Shown: positions 46,620 through 55,191 of the stretch, one piece after another
Position numbering within the stretch: position 1 is the first letter of the stretch
How the letters are laid out: each line of letters starts with the position of its first letter
From: Acanthopleura granulata
Taxonomy: Eukaryota > Mollusca > Polyplacophora > Chitonida > Chitonidae
Assembly (NCBI GenBank): GCA_016165875.1
Contig: JABBOT010000002.1
Span: 39,025,868-39,089,867, forward strand
Length of the DNA stretch: 64,000 bases
Direction of reading: 5' to 3'
The notes under the pieces: model-generated
Told to the model about the DNA's origin: nothing
Database searches by the model: none
Seen by the model: the letters and a program-made list of their open reading frames with translations, nothing else
Translations under genes and position numbers: made by a program

Positions 46620-46814
46620 CTGCAACGATAAAAGCATACGTCTATAAGTATAGAGCACGTACATTGTAAAAAAAAAAAAAGAGTTATCACGCCGGGATTC
46701 GAACCCGCGTTACATGTATAGGTGTCTATATAATACATACATATTATAACGCTATGCTGACCAAATCTTGTCATACATGTATAATTACTTCATATACATG
46801 ACATAATACATTAC
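46620..46814 (-). other. intron in the polymerase gene of R
   Basis: GTAATG donor after ACACAG and a TTGCAG acceptor before TTCCACGG, the same site as in L (29853-30056). 195 bp. Carries a tRNA-like unit. Confidence 0.75.
46681..46769 (-). ncRNA. tRNA-like unit with perfect B box inside the polymerase intron of R
   Basis: AAGATTTGGTCAGCATAGCG supplies an A-box-like segment. GCGGGTTCGAATCCCGG is a perfect B box in a T-arm hairpin (CGGG-TTCGAAT-CCCG). It is followed by GCGTGATAACTC and about 12 T residues (46668-46680), an ideal Pol III terminator. The distance between A and B boxes (about 55 nt) allows a long variable region or intron; the acceptor stem pairs poorly. It is on the sense strand of the polymerase. 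Confidence 0.55.
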
Positions 46815-47756
46815 CTGTGTTCGTCCTCCAGAGCAAAGCCATCAGCAGGAAGCTGCCAGTCCCCCATCCGCTTTTCGGTGTCATAAAGGCGATGGCGGAT
46901 GTTCATCCCCAGCTCCGCTGCCTGCCAGTCTAAACACTGTTCGGCAAGTCGGGGTGGTTTCGATTCCTTGGGATAGAATGTTATAGGTGACATGTCTCTT
47001 TCTTCTACGGGCAGCCAATGGATATAATGTACAGCAGGCATAACTGGTGCCCAGCAGGCTGGGTAAAACGCATTAGCGTGAAAGCCGACAATAGCCTGGC
47101 ACAGTTTCCCAGCGAGAATACGAGTCACTCCCTTCTCGTGATAGCGATAGAATATAATAGTGGGCGCCCCAACAAAGTGGTAGAGTATCGCCTGGTGGAA
47201 TGATAAAGAATCTCAGCACTCACGTCTTTATCAACACCTGATCCAGGTACGTGGCTGAAGGATAGAGTCGATGATTCGGAAATCATACATAACTTATAAA
47301 GGCCTACGGCGATGAAATTGTTGCCGGATAGCCGTTCCCCCCCCCCCCCCCGCGTGATGCTGATATATGTCCAATAATGCCGGAGCCTTAGGTAACTCAT
47401 CATTTGTGATGGGGTCCGATTGAAACGGGTCCGTGTTTATATTGAAGCCAATCCAGGTAGGGATAATGAAGCAGACTTGGAGTGCTCAGATCCAATAGCA
47501 GACTGAACCTAGGACTTTGGCCATGAAACAGTTACAGGACATCCAATGCGTGAAATGGGCTGCACCTGCATAGCAAAGGAAATCAAGAATAGGGTATATA
47601 AAACATAAATTTACCCGCTTACCGGGCGATTCAAGGGGGGGGGGGGCAACTTATACTGGCATATACCACTGTTTAATAGTTTGCAGTGTGTACATAATAA
47701 GATACAAAATGCATAGGACATCAGTTTCACCCAGAGCGCGGGTGAGAACAGCCATC

Positions 47757-47882
47757 ATGCCTCTTAAGAAGAAGGGAAATCGATCAAGGAGATACACTAA
47801 AAACAAACGACAACCCAAGAAGACTCGTAAGGGTAATTTACAGCGAGCTGCGGCACGAATATTCCAACACCTGCGCCTTTGA
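47757..47882 (+). CDS. very basic small protein, 41 aa
   Basis: MPLKKKGNRSRRYTKNKRQP, then KKTRKGNLQRAAARIFQHL. About 40 percent Lys and Arg, like a DNA-condensing core peptide. It lies just beyond the 5' side of the R polymerase, in the opposite direction. A role in binding packaged DNA is inferred from composition only. Confidence 0.45.
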   Translation: MPLKKKGNRSRRYTKNKRQPKKTRKGNLQRAAARIFQHLRL

Positions 47883-48531
47883 AGTAGCTATTGATCGTCT
47901 GGGGCTTTCTACCGTCGAGTGACCCATACCAAGTGACTTGACCACGCACCAAATCAACCGACCACCCGACCTGGCCTGACCATAGACCTTGCAAAAGAGG
48001 TCGCCCTAATCTGTCGAGAGATTTTTTTCTAATAGAAGCACTACATTTTTTTTCTCACAGGCACACATTACATGTGTTAGCGATCAATATCTTTGTGTTG
48101 TGTACACCGTAACTATACTCTGTTATAAATAAACACTTGGATTTTTTATGTCTTTAAAGTTTACACGCAGACTGAAAAATCTATATATATATATATTTGT
48201 GTGTGTGTTTTTACTTAATCTTATACCGAGCTAGAAAACCCACACACTGTGAATGCATGGATTAAAAAGTCCCCGAGCAGTCCAGGGCTTGTGTCATATG
48301 GTACTGCTTTCGCCCAGGAGCCGCGCTCGGCGCAGTCCAAGGCCCGCATCGAGTGGTACTGCTTTCGCCCACTTGCCGCATTGCTATATATTATGTACGA
48401 TTAGCGATTTTTTAAATTCCGCGCTTGTTGTCACGCTTCCAAATATAGCAGGAACCCGATCAAACCGGTTGTAATGGGTAAAAAAAGCCCAGCATTAACA
48501 AACTCACTCACTCTGAGCTCCACGCATCGAC
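47883..48531. other. gap between basic protein and gene C
   Basis: No gene recognised. Contains a TA/TG microsatellite (about 48183-48210) and a 50-bp imperfect direct duplication (GGTACTGCTTTCGCCCA near 48300 and 48354). Confidence 0.45.
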
Positions 48532-48702
48532 ATGGCAGACAAATTAGAACAGCGTTCTAATTCCAACGTTCCCAAGATTGAATACGACAGAGCCTATGCG
48601 GGGTATGAAGAGGCATTTAAACCATTCCAACGGCCCTTGTCAGGACCAACTAATTCTTCCCGAAAGAACTTTTTATTTTCAAATCTGAGCACAATATACT
48701 AG
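48532..48702 (+). CDS. accessory gene C, 56 aa, shared C-terminal tail
   Basis: Intact ORF MADKLEQRSNSNVPKIEYDR, then AYAGYEEAFKPFQ, ending in the tail RPLSGPTNSSRKNFLFS. The tail and the following 120 bp of non-coding DNA match gene B at the opposite end of R in inverted orientation (TCTTCCCGAAAGAAC, TTGTCCATTATGTATAACAA). The N-terminal half is unrelated to A and B. Confidence 0.6.
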   Translation: MADKLEQRSNSNVPKIEYDRAYAGYEEAFKPFQRPLSGPTNSSRKNFLFSNLSTIY

Positions 48703-49142
48703 TATATGTTTCATGTATGTCCCGTTTAATTTCTGTGATTGTCCATTATGTATAACAAACCTTCAGCCCTCACATTCGTTCTCGCCCAAAACTTGTTTCT
48801 CGCGTTGACATAAAACAGCACTTGTGTGTTTATGCTTGTTAATTTTTACAGCCATGCTGAAAAATTATGTATATTATGGGCCTATATATTCTAATGATTA
48901 AGTATTTATGTAACTAGAAGCTGATATTTCACACCGTATTCTTATTTTCTGTTTAAAAAGAACAGCTGATAAAACTCCGACAACTATACGTGTACTTTTT
49001 GGTATAATATAAACACAACACTCCCATTTTTCACACACATGCTGAAAACTCATGTCTGTCTGTCTATACGCACCTATATATTTTATTAATTTTAATCTAT
49101 ATATCTACATATAATTTACAAGTTGATCACACGGTGCAAAAC

Positions 49143-49230
49143 ACAAGGATTGAAAGTTCATGAGCCTGCTCACAGTACGACTGCTATCAACCAATAAGAG
49201 CCGTGGAATTTGTTTTTACTTTGTTTCGCA
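49143..49230 (+). promoter_or_regulatory. conserved promoter-like block, right copy
   Basis: TTCATGAGCCTGCTCACAGT, then CAACCAATAAGAGCCGTGG and GAATTTGTTTTTACTT. Inverted match to 37170-37262, including the CCAAT box. It lies about 125 bp upstream of gene D. Confidence 0.6.
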
Positions 49231-49354
49231 CTATCCGACTCTTCAAACCCCAGGATTTGTATCCAAAACGCCAATCGTTCGCCAACAACCACTCTCACTC
49301 CACTACATTTCTGAGGGAACTGATTTCACTACGAGAGAGACAGAGAGAGAGATT

Positions 49355-49690
49355 ATGGACTCACTCTTCAAGAAAATAATACGACTACGAGGATGTGCAG
49401 AAATTGTGGTTCGCACAGGGGACTCCCAAACAGATGGACTGCCATTATGGCGCTTCCTAATGATGAAACAAATTGAACAACTTCAGAATGACTACGACAA
49501 AGCTTAGTCAAAATATATGGACCGAGAAATACTCAAGAGGGATGAACTGGAGTATAGAAAACTAGCCAGATTACAGATGGAAGAAGTCGACGAACTCAGC
49601 GCCATCATGCACAAAGCCCATGCGAGACTTTTAAATGCTCCGTCGGAGTATAAACACTCGCAAGAACAAGAAGAGCTTTCCAAAATCTGA
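49355..49690 (+). pseudogene. accessory gene D, coiled-coil protein with one in-frame stop
   Basis: Begins MDSLFKKIIRLRGCAEIVVR and reads WRFLMMKQIEQLQNDYDKA, then TAG (49505-49507). The same frame continues REILKRDELEYRKLARLQME, EVDELSAIMHKAHARLL and ends QEQEELSKI. 111 codons, highly charged and helical. Probably a recently inactivated or readthrough gene. No family recognised. Counterpart by position to gene A. Confidence 0.5.
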
Positions 49691-49740
49691 GCACTATATA
49701 TATATGTATGTACGGTAATTTTTTTGGTGAATGTCTCTAT

Positions 49741-50000
49741 GTTTACGCCTGACGTCGCCAACCCCAGTATATTGCACAACAGATGATAGCTAGTTTACGC
49801 CTGACGTCGCCAACCCCAGTCTATTGCACAACAGATGATAGCTAGTTTACGCCTGACGTCGCCAACCCCAGTCTATTGCACAACAGATGATAGCTAGTTT
49901 ACGCCTGACGTCGCCAACCCCAGTCTATTGCACAACAGATGATAGCTAGTTTACGCCTGACGTCGCCAACCCCAGTCTATTGCACAACAGATGATAGCTA
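49741..50000 (+). repeat. five tandem copies of a 52-bp unit with TGACGTCGCC
   Basis: Units start at 49741, 49793, 49845, 49897 and 49949, each GTTTACGCCTGACGTCGCCA onward. Four units are identical; the first differs by one base (AGTATATT against AGTCTATT). Each holds one CRE-like TGACGTCG site. It lies downstream of gene D in the R terminal region. Confidence 0.92.
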
Positions 50001-50369
50001 GCATTCAGAGTGTATTATAATTTGTGAGTATTAGCCCCATCACTTAGTCAACGGTGGACAATGTGAACACTCCAGATGGATCAAGTGGAAAAGTTCACCC
50101 CAGTGTCTCGTACGCTGTAGTCTATCAATGTGTGTCCACATTGTGTATTATAACTGTGGATCGCATAAGCTAGCCTACATTATGCAATGTACAGTGCCAG
50201 CTACCTGAAACCTAAACCAGTGGATATATGTCTTTAGGTATCTCTTTGTTATGTATGTCTGTGATTGCCACGACGTCACAAACCATGACGTCACATAACC
50301 AAACAAAGATTAGCCCCTTCCATTCACTCTGTTTTTAAAAAAACCCTTACCTTATCATATAAAATAAAA
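50001..50369. other. gap in the R terminal region
   Basis: No gene. Contains two close TGACGTCA-type sites (CACGACGTCACAAACC and CATGACGTCACATAAC, 50268-50302). Confidence 0.45.
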
Positions 50370-50626
50370 CTATTCGCTATGCTTTAAATGTGTGTTGACA
50401 ACAGTATGAAAAAAAAAAACAACTTTACAGTTGTTTCCCGATCCATATGACGCTCTTCATGCTGCATCCGACAATACCGTTTCATGTATGATACACGGCT
50501 AAACTGCTTATCACAGTCTTCACAAGTATACAAAGGTGGCCCCGACTGGTGAACTTCGCGCTTGTGAGGATTTAGGTGTTGAAGCTACTTAAACAGACGC
50601 CAACACAAATCACATGTAAATACCAT
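50370..50626 (-). pseudogene. two C2H2 zinc fingers with one in-frame stop
   Basis: From MVFTCDLCWRLFK a TAG follows, then LQHLNPHKREVHQSG completes a first C2H2 finger. The second is YTCEDCDKQFSRVSYMKRYC, ending with MQHEERHMDRE. DNA-binding zinc fingers are known in some Polinton proteins. Here it stands alone near the R terminus, so it may be an independent regulator or a displaced N-terminal domain. Confidence 0.65.
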
Positions 50627-50689
50627 CGCTCAACTTCTACCTCCAGTCAACCTGCCCGTGTATACAGCGGCAAAAATACGAAACCTTTC

Positions 50690-50857
50690 ACACTTTTTAA
50701 ACAATTCTCTCGAACGTTATCACGCCCAGCGTTCGTCACGTTCAGCACGAAAACAGAACATCATCACTCCCGGTGTTCAACACCTGCAGCTCCCGACGTC
50801 ACGACTCGAACATTATCACCTGCAACGTTCGTAACGTTACACACACGCACGCGACTT
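50690..50857 (-). repeat. right terminal region of R (truncated)
   Basis: Read inward: ACGTGAAGTCGCGTGCGTGTG, a GACGTCGGG site, then GTTGAACACC, GTGCTGAACGTGACGAACGC and TTGTTTAAAAAGT. It shares the GTGTGTG-ACGT and TTTAAAAAGT blocks with the left end of R, and TGAACGCTG/TGTTCGA motifs with the left end of L. The outermost part seen at 35950-36030 is missing. Confidence 0.55.
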
Positions 50858-51290
50858 CACGTACCTGTCTTGATAGGAACAGGAACTACCCAGGCGTATT
50901 TGGAGAGAATGTCAATGCACGTCAGCAAGTAGCGATTGCCAGAATTGTATTTGGCTAGTTTACTGACATCAACCAAATCAGCTTGCCACTGACTATCTAG
51001 CCCGCCTACTATAACCCGATTACGAGGATAGTGTCGTCGAGTTGGATGATGAAGCGTATACGTCTCCTGAGCCGCTAACCCAGTCTTTACGCGGTCACGT
51101 GACACCTGGAGATATTGCAGCCCGCAATAAAGCACCTACCGCGCTATAAGCAGCAGGCCTCTGGGGATCACAATATAACTACTCTAAAACTTTAGCGACA
51201 GTATCCTGAGATTTTTATTATTATTTTTTTTTTGCCTTAGTACGGAATCGAACTCCTTCACGCCGGTATTTTCTTCCTGCGTCTCATGCG
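50858..51290 (-). pseudogene. N-terminal half of L integrase, cut off by R
   Basis: Frames give VRFRTKAKKK, then KSQDTVAKVLE. Next comes the ORF 50857-51135 with VSRDRVKTGLAAQETYTLHH, PTRRHYPRNRVIVGGLDSQW, DLVDVSKLAKYNSGNRYLLT and CIDILSKYAWVVPVPIKTGT. It stops being integrase exactly at KTGT, where R's right end begins. The missing continuation is at 35240-35949, with about 30 codons lost between them. The gene starts almost inside the right TIR of L. Confidence 0.88.
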
Positions 51291-51343
51291 TCTCCCGGGT
51301 TAAAAGATAGGGATGCACCATGAAGCTAGCCTATCCTACTACT
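51276..51343 (-). repeat. right TIR of element L
   Basis: Inverted match to 17000-17067 (about 60 of 68). Ends CTATCCTACTACT next to the target duplication. Confidence 0.88.
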
Positions 51344-51349
51344 AATGTT
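51344..51349. repeat. right target-site duplication AATGTT
   Basis: Same hexamer as 16994-16999. Confidence 0.85.
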
Positions 51350-52778
51350 ATATTAACATCAATTACTTAATTTCCAAAAACTTTCAATTTAAATGCACAC
51401 CACGTACAAATTTTATGCACTTAAATGCTGTGACAAAACCTTTCTCAGCGGCAGAAGTATAGTAACAAAAGGAAGATTTAATCCACTGCACTGGAGGAAA
51501 TGTCCGCCATATATATACTAAAACCTTGGGGTGGAATTTCTACCAAAAAGCTTGAAATCCGAAGGGTGGATAAGTCCACCCTATAGAAAGGGTGAAAATT
51601 TCTTCTGTAGAGGTTGGCGCATATGGGCAAACTTTTAAAGTGGAAGTTTCCACCTACAGTAACAGCTGGAGGTAGTTACTGCACGGAGGTCAAAGAGGGC
51701 GTAGAATCGAGGAATTCATCAGCAAAGCTTATCCGGGCATAGATCTGGTTAGTTTTAAAAATCTGTACGGAAAATTTCATCAAAAAGAGACAATATTTGG
51801 TGGGGTTACATTACATGGAAACCAAATTGTGACGAACGGAGCGAAATTAATGTCCCTAGCTTTACGCGAATTCGGGGGATAACAAAGCGACTACAAAAAC
51901 AATCTCGTATTCTCAGAGCTAACAAACATTCCAGAGGAGCGGCTTTCGCAATACTTATTCCCTACTGGTTCGAGCCATCAGGATAAATATAGTCCACACT
52001 GACAACAGAACAGAACCGAACATAATTCTGTTGCAAATCAGCGAAATTGCCCTAAACTGGGATCTGGCCCCTGACTTGTCTCGGTGTCTTCAGAATATAA
52101 CTGTTTTGCAAATCCGGAAAACTCAGGAAATTCAAAACAGGATTCGTCACGGACAGAATGCATGGAGAGGGTAACTTGAAAAAGTAAAGATTAATTAGTA
52201 AAAGTAAAGGTTCGCTGGAGTGATTTAACTGGTCACCTTCCTTCAATTCATGAAATATTCTGGCCACAAATATAGCACCAATCCACCTTCATGTCGCTTC
52301 CAACCCTCTTGCCCACGGCCTCGTGGTTTTAAACTATTGTGGCTCCACACCAATACATAACTCCACACTAATTTATCTTACATGTATCTCTTTATTTTTT
52401 TTGATCAACAAACCAACTACAAGGGTTCATTTATCTGATTTGTCCAGAACTTTAAAAATACCCATATACAGACAGAGGCAAAGAGATGATAGAATATATT
52501 ATCTCCTACACTTAAGAATTTCAGAGTTCAGTAACCATCACCAAAGACAATGTTTATCTCCGTATAAAACATACAAAACTATATTCAGATCTGAAATCCG
52601 CAATACTGATAACAATCAATTGAAAAAGGTGATTTGGTAATTATCTTCATATTTATAATTTGACACTTTGAATATCCTAAATGGATAAAGCAAAAGCATT
52701 ATGACATCATGCTCTGGAGTGAAAAAATCAAAATGTGATCCATGCCTACTGTATAGTGGAAGACGGGTAGCAGACAGC
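51350..52778. other. host flank right of the Polinton block
   Basis: No gene recognised. AT-rich at 52350-52720. Confidence 0.5.
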
Positions 52779-53357
52779 CCGAGGTTGCTCAGACGTTGGA
52801 ATGTGCATTAGAAATGAGGCAGTCTCTCAATTTCCACGTCTGAGACCTGTCATACGCTAGCGTGCGGCGACGCGGTCTGACTTTTAGATCGGCCCTCCAG
52901 GACACATGACTAGCATAAGCCTAAAACTGTAATAAAACTACTCTCTACAAACCTTAGTGACCACATGCCATTTTATTTAGCCCATCGAATTATTTTCGGT
53001 CTCCGCTACCCACCTAAAGCAAATTCAAAACGACTCCTCTCGGTTCGCTAAAAACACTCCGACATCTTGAACGCGTAACGACAATTGACAGTTTTCCGGC
53101 AGTTATCACTTGGGGATACCAGTCTCAAGCTATAAATTTACATTAGATGGGCTAATTAACATGTTGTGCCATATATGTTTCCGGGGAGGAGTTTTATAAC
53201 AATTTATGCCCATGTTAGACTTGATTTACGGGCATAGAGGGCCTGTCTAAAAATCAGACCGCATGGGCGAACGACAAAGTATAGGACCCGTCTCTGACGT
53301 GGAAATTGAGCGACTGCGTTATTTCTAATGCAAATTCCGACGTCTGAGCAACCTCGG
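52779..53357. mobile_element. MITE with long TIRs
   Basis: The left end CCGAGGTTGCTCAGACGT and the reverse complement of the right end agree for about 90 bp, and the match continues inward past GCGGTCTGA and TTTTTAGA. 579 bp, no coding capacity. A target duplication was not resolved. Confidence 0.75.
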
Positions 53358-53491
53358 ACTAGGTGACAGGATGACAGGATTATCACCAACGGCCTTTCAA
53401 TCTGGAACAGTACGCCCACAACTAAATTATCACATGTTCATAGCAATTTTGTTGGTCCTACGGCAAGAATAATCAAAACAGACCAGTCAAC

Positions 53492-53728
53492 TACATATCT
53501 ATCAGTCACAAAGACACATAAACCCCCCACCCTTTCCAAGTACATTGTACCTGTAATAACATCGTACCTGTAAACCACACATCTATCAGTCACAAAGACA
53601 CATAAAACCCCCACCCTTTCCAAGTACATCGTACCTGTAATAACATCGTACCTGTAAACCACACATCTATCAGTCACAAAGACACATAAACCCCCCACCC
53701 TTTCCAAGTACATCGTACCTGTAATAAC
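53492..53728 (+). repeat. 84-bp tandem repeat, about 2.8 copies
   Basis: CTATCAGTCACAAAGACACA occurs at 53499, 53583 and 53667, followed each time by CCACCCTTTCCAAGTACAT and CGTACCTGTAATAAC. Copies are nearly identical. Confidence 0.9.
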
Positions 53729-55191
53729 TAAAGGAGAGCGGAGTTGTGTCCTTCACTAGGCCAAGATTTGCAACGCAGAACCCCTTTTGGCTCGTTGGGA
53801 GATTTATCTGGATATCAGCAGCAATTTATATTTCATCCGATATCATATGTATCTCTTCATTCTAAAGAAATTATACATCTTAAATGCATATAACTTCCAG
53901 AATTCAACAATAAAGAACTATAAATCCTGTTGATGATATGTAAACTTTCATAAGCACTAAATTCAGGAAAATTTCTGAGTAATTGAGCTATTCCGCTACA
54001 CAATATATCATCACATAATTACTCTCCGTATCAATCAGTAAACAGAGGTAAACAGTGGATGTAAAATTCACACAGAAAATATTTCTCCATTCTTTGGTAA
54101 AATCAAATCAAGTACATTTCGATTTGGTCAATACCCGATCTAACATTGTTAATTTAAAAGCAAAATACTTGTATTAAAATCACATATGGACCAAGAAAAT
54201 TCAGTGTCTCCTAACATATTTGGTACCAGATGGAAGTAATTTTGGGAAGAATTTTACAATTCTATTGAAACTGCTTTCTTTTTCGTGTATTTTTATTGCA
54301 AAAAAGTTCCCTATTAAGGCACATGTACAGCGAGGAATTCCAGAAAATACCCATGGGATAATCAAAGTGTTTTGATATTCCAACACTGGCCGCATATTTC
54401 CACATCTAACTCATTAGATGATCTACATTTAGCGACCTGAAGGAATGAAGTAACATGTTTTCATATCCCATAATACTTTAGTGTGAGGTACCTTCAATAC
54501 AAACCAAACTCTAACACATATATACTGATGGCATTCTAGAATAGATACATTTGAATTTCAAGAAAGGACAAGAAAGGCATCTATGACAAGAAATCTATGA
54601 CTGTTATACACATGAGAAAATGCAATTCTGTTGATCTAACTAGAATATATGCATGCTACACCTCACAGAAATTCTATTAGACTTGGCATCAGGAAGTAAT
54701 TTATCCAGATATTCACCTGTACATTTTTGATACAACAGTGTGAAAATTGAAGTTTTTATTTCCAAAATAGGTTTCTTAATTTCTGCAAAGATACAAATTC
54801 TGAACACCTATTAAAGCAATGCTTTAGCTTTTGTGTCATATCTTTTTCTCACAATATCGACTTATCTACTCACTCAGGTCATTTACATGGTAACAATATT
54901 TCTGCTCTTCACAACAGCCAGTTCTTTGAAAGCCATATATAATCACAGCATATCCGTCAAAACTGAACAAGGTGGTCCACAATATTTAGCACCAATAACA
55001 AAAAAAAAATTGTGTGTTTCTGTAATTGTTGATCTTCAAAGTTTACCGAAGATGTAATCTTTCATGGGCAAGTAATAAAGTCTGCTTTCTCTTAAAATTT
55101 TATTCTTGTGCTGAAATCTTTGCACTAACAGCACTAGTGAACCAGCCCTCAGACATATCATACTTAGAAAATGTGCTAGACACAATCTATA
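53729..55191. other. downstream flank / possible 3' UTR of CISD2
   Basis: AT-rich sequence to the left of the CISD2 stop, hence downstream of that minus-strand gene. No coding exon recognised; may include the 3' UTR. Confidence 0.4.

Larger units (their letters stand above)
45389..47560 (-). pseudogene. protein-primed type family B DNA polymerase of R
   Basis: Read from right to left. The upstream segment IGFNINTDPFQSDPITNDEL (about 47400) is the first clear coding, followed by a poly-C/G run at 47339-47352. Then come KLCQAIVGFHANAFYPA (motif A region, with His where L has Asp), EERDMSPITFYPKES and DWQLPADGFALEDEHR. An intron follows (46620-46814), then MKLLENSGYGKTISNQHG (motif B region) and EMDTDSPYIAW (motif C, DTDS intact). 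The C-terminal part is FKVEWTGDAIV to a stop near 45389. Motif A is therefore lost here but kept in L; motif C is altered in L but kept here. Confidence 0.85.
35950..50857. mobile_element. second Polinton (R) inserted in the integrase gene of L
   Basis: The left end starts AGTATCCGGCCTATCTTTTA, sharing CCTATCTTTTAAC with the TIRs of L. The right end (about 50690-50857) shares GTGTGTGT-ACGT and TTTAAAAAGT blocks with the left end but lacks the terminal 90 bp. Roughly 30 codons of L's integrase are missing at the junction, so the right edge was trimmed by deletion. Length about 14.9 kb, normal for Polintons. Gene order: accessory genes A and B, small gene, integrase, linker protein, ATPase, basic protein, penton-like, pVI-like, capsid, protease, polymerase (reverse), basic protein, accessory genes C and D, zinc finger ORF. 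Genes carry stops and frameshifts. Confidence 0.82.
17000..51343. mobile_element. outer Maverick/Polinton element L, hosting two nested elements
   Basis: Bounded by 68-bp TIRs starting AGTAGTAGGATAGGCTA and by a 6-bp duplication. The total is 34,344 bp, but 17405-29485 and about 35950-50857 are later insertions. L's own genes are polymerase B (29486-31459, +), protease and major capsid (32103-34010, -), ATPase and linker protein (34020-35221, -) and integrase (35240-35949 plus 50858-51290, -). This is the classical Polinton gene set, related to adenovirus-like double-jelly-roll viruses. All genes are broken, so L cannot be active. Only about 7.4 kb of L remains. It lacks the N-terminal part of the polymerase and the penton and pVI-like genes that R still has. 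Confidence 0.88.

Noticed and set aside
49741..50000. CRISPR-like array
   Set aside because: The 52-bp units are directly adjacent with no variable spacers, and the host is a eukaryote.
51236..51256. B-box-like GAGTTCGATTCC near the right end of L, repeated at about 39567 in R
   Set aside because: In both copies it lies inside conserved integrase coding sequence (VRF-x-TKAKK) and is not followed by an oligo-T on the same strand, so it is explained by codon content.
17000..51343. Reading the whole block as one giant chimeric virus
   Set aside because: Duplicate capsid, protease, polymerase, ATPase and integrase genes in opposite orientation, plus internal TIRs, fit nested insertions better.
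17000..51343. Endogenous retrovirus because of the integrases
   Set aside because: No reverse transcriptase, LTR or gag/pol order was found. The integrases accompany capsid, protease and DNA polymerase B genes as in Polintons.
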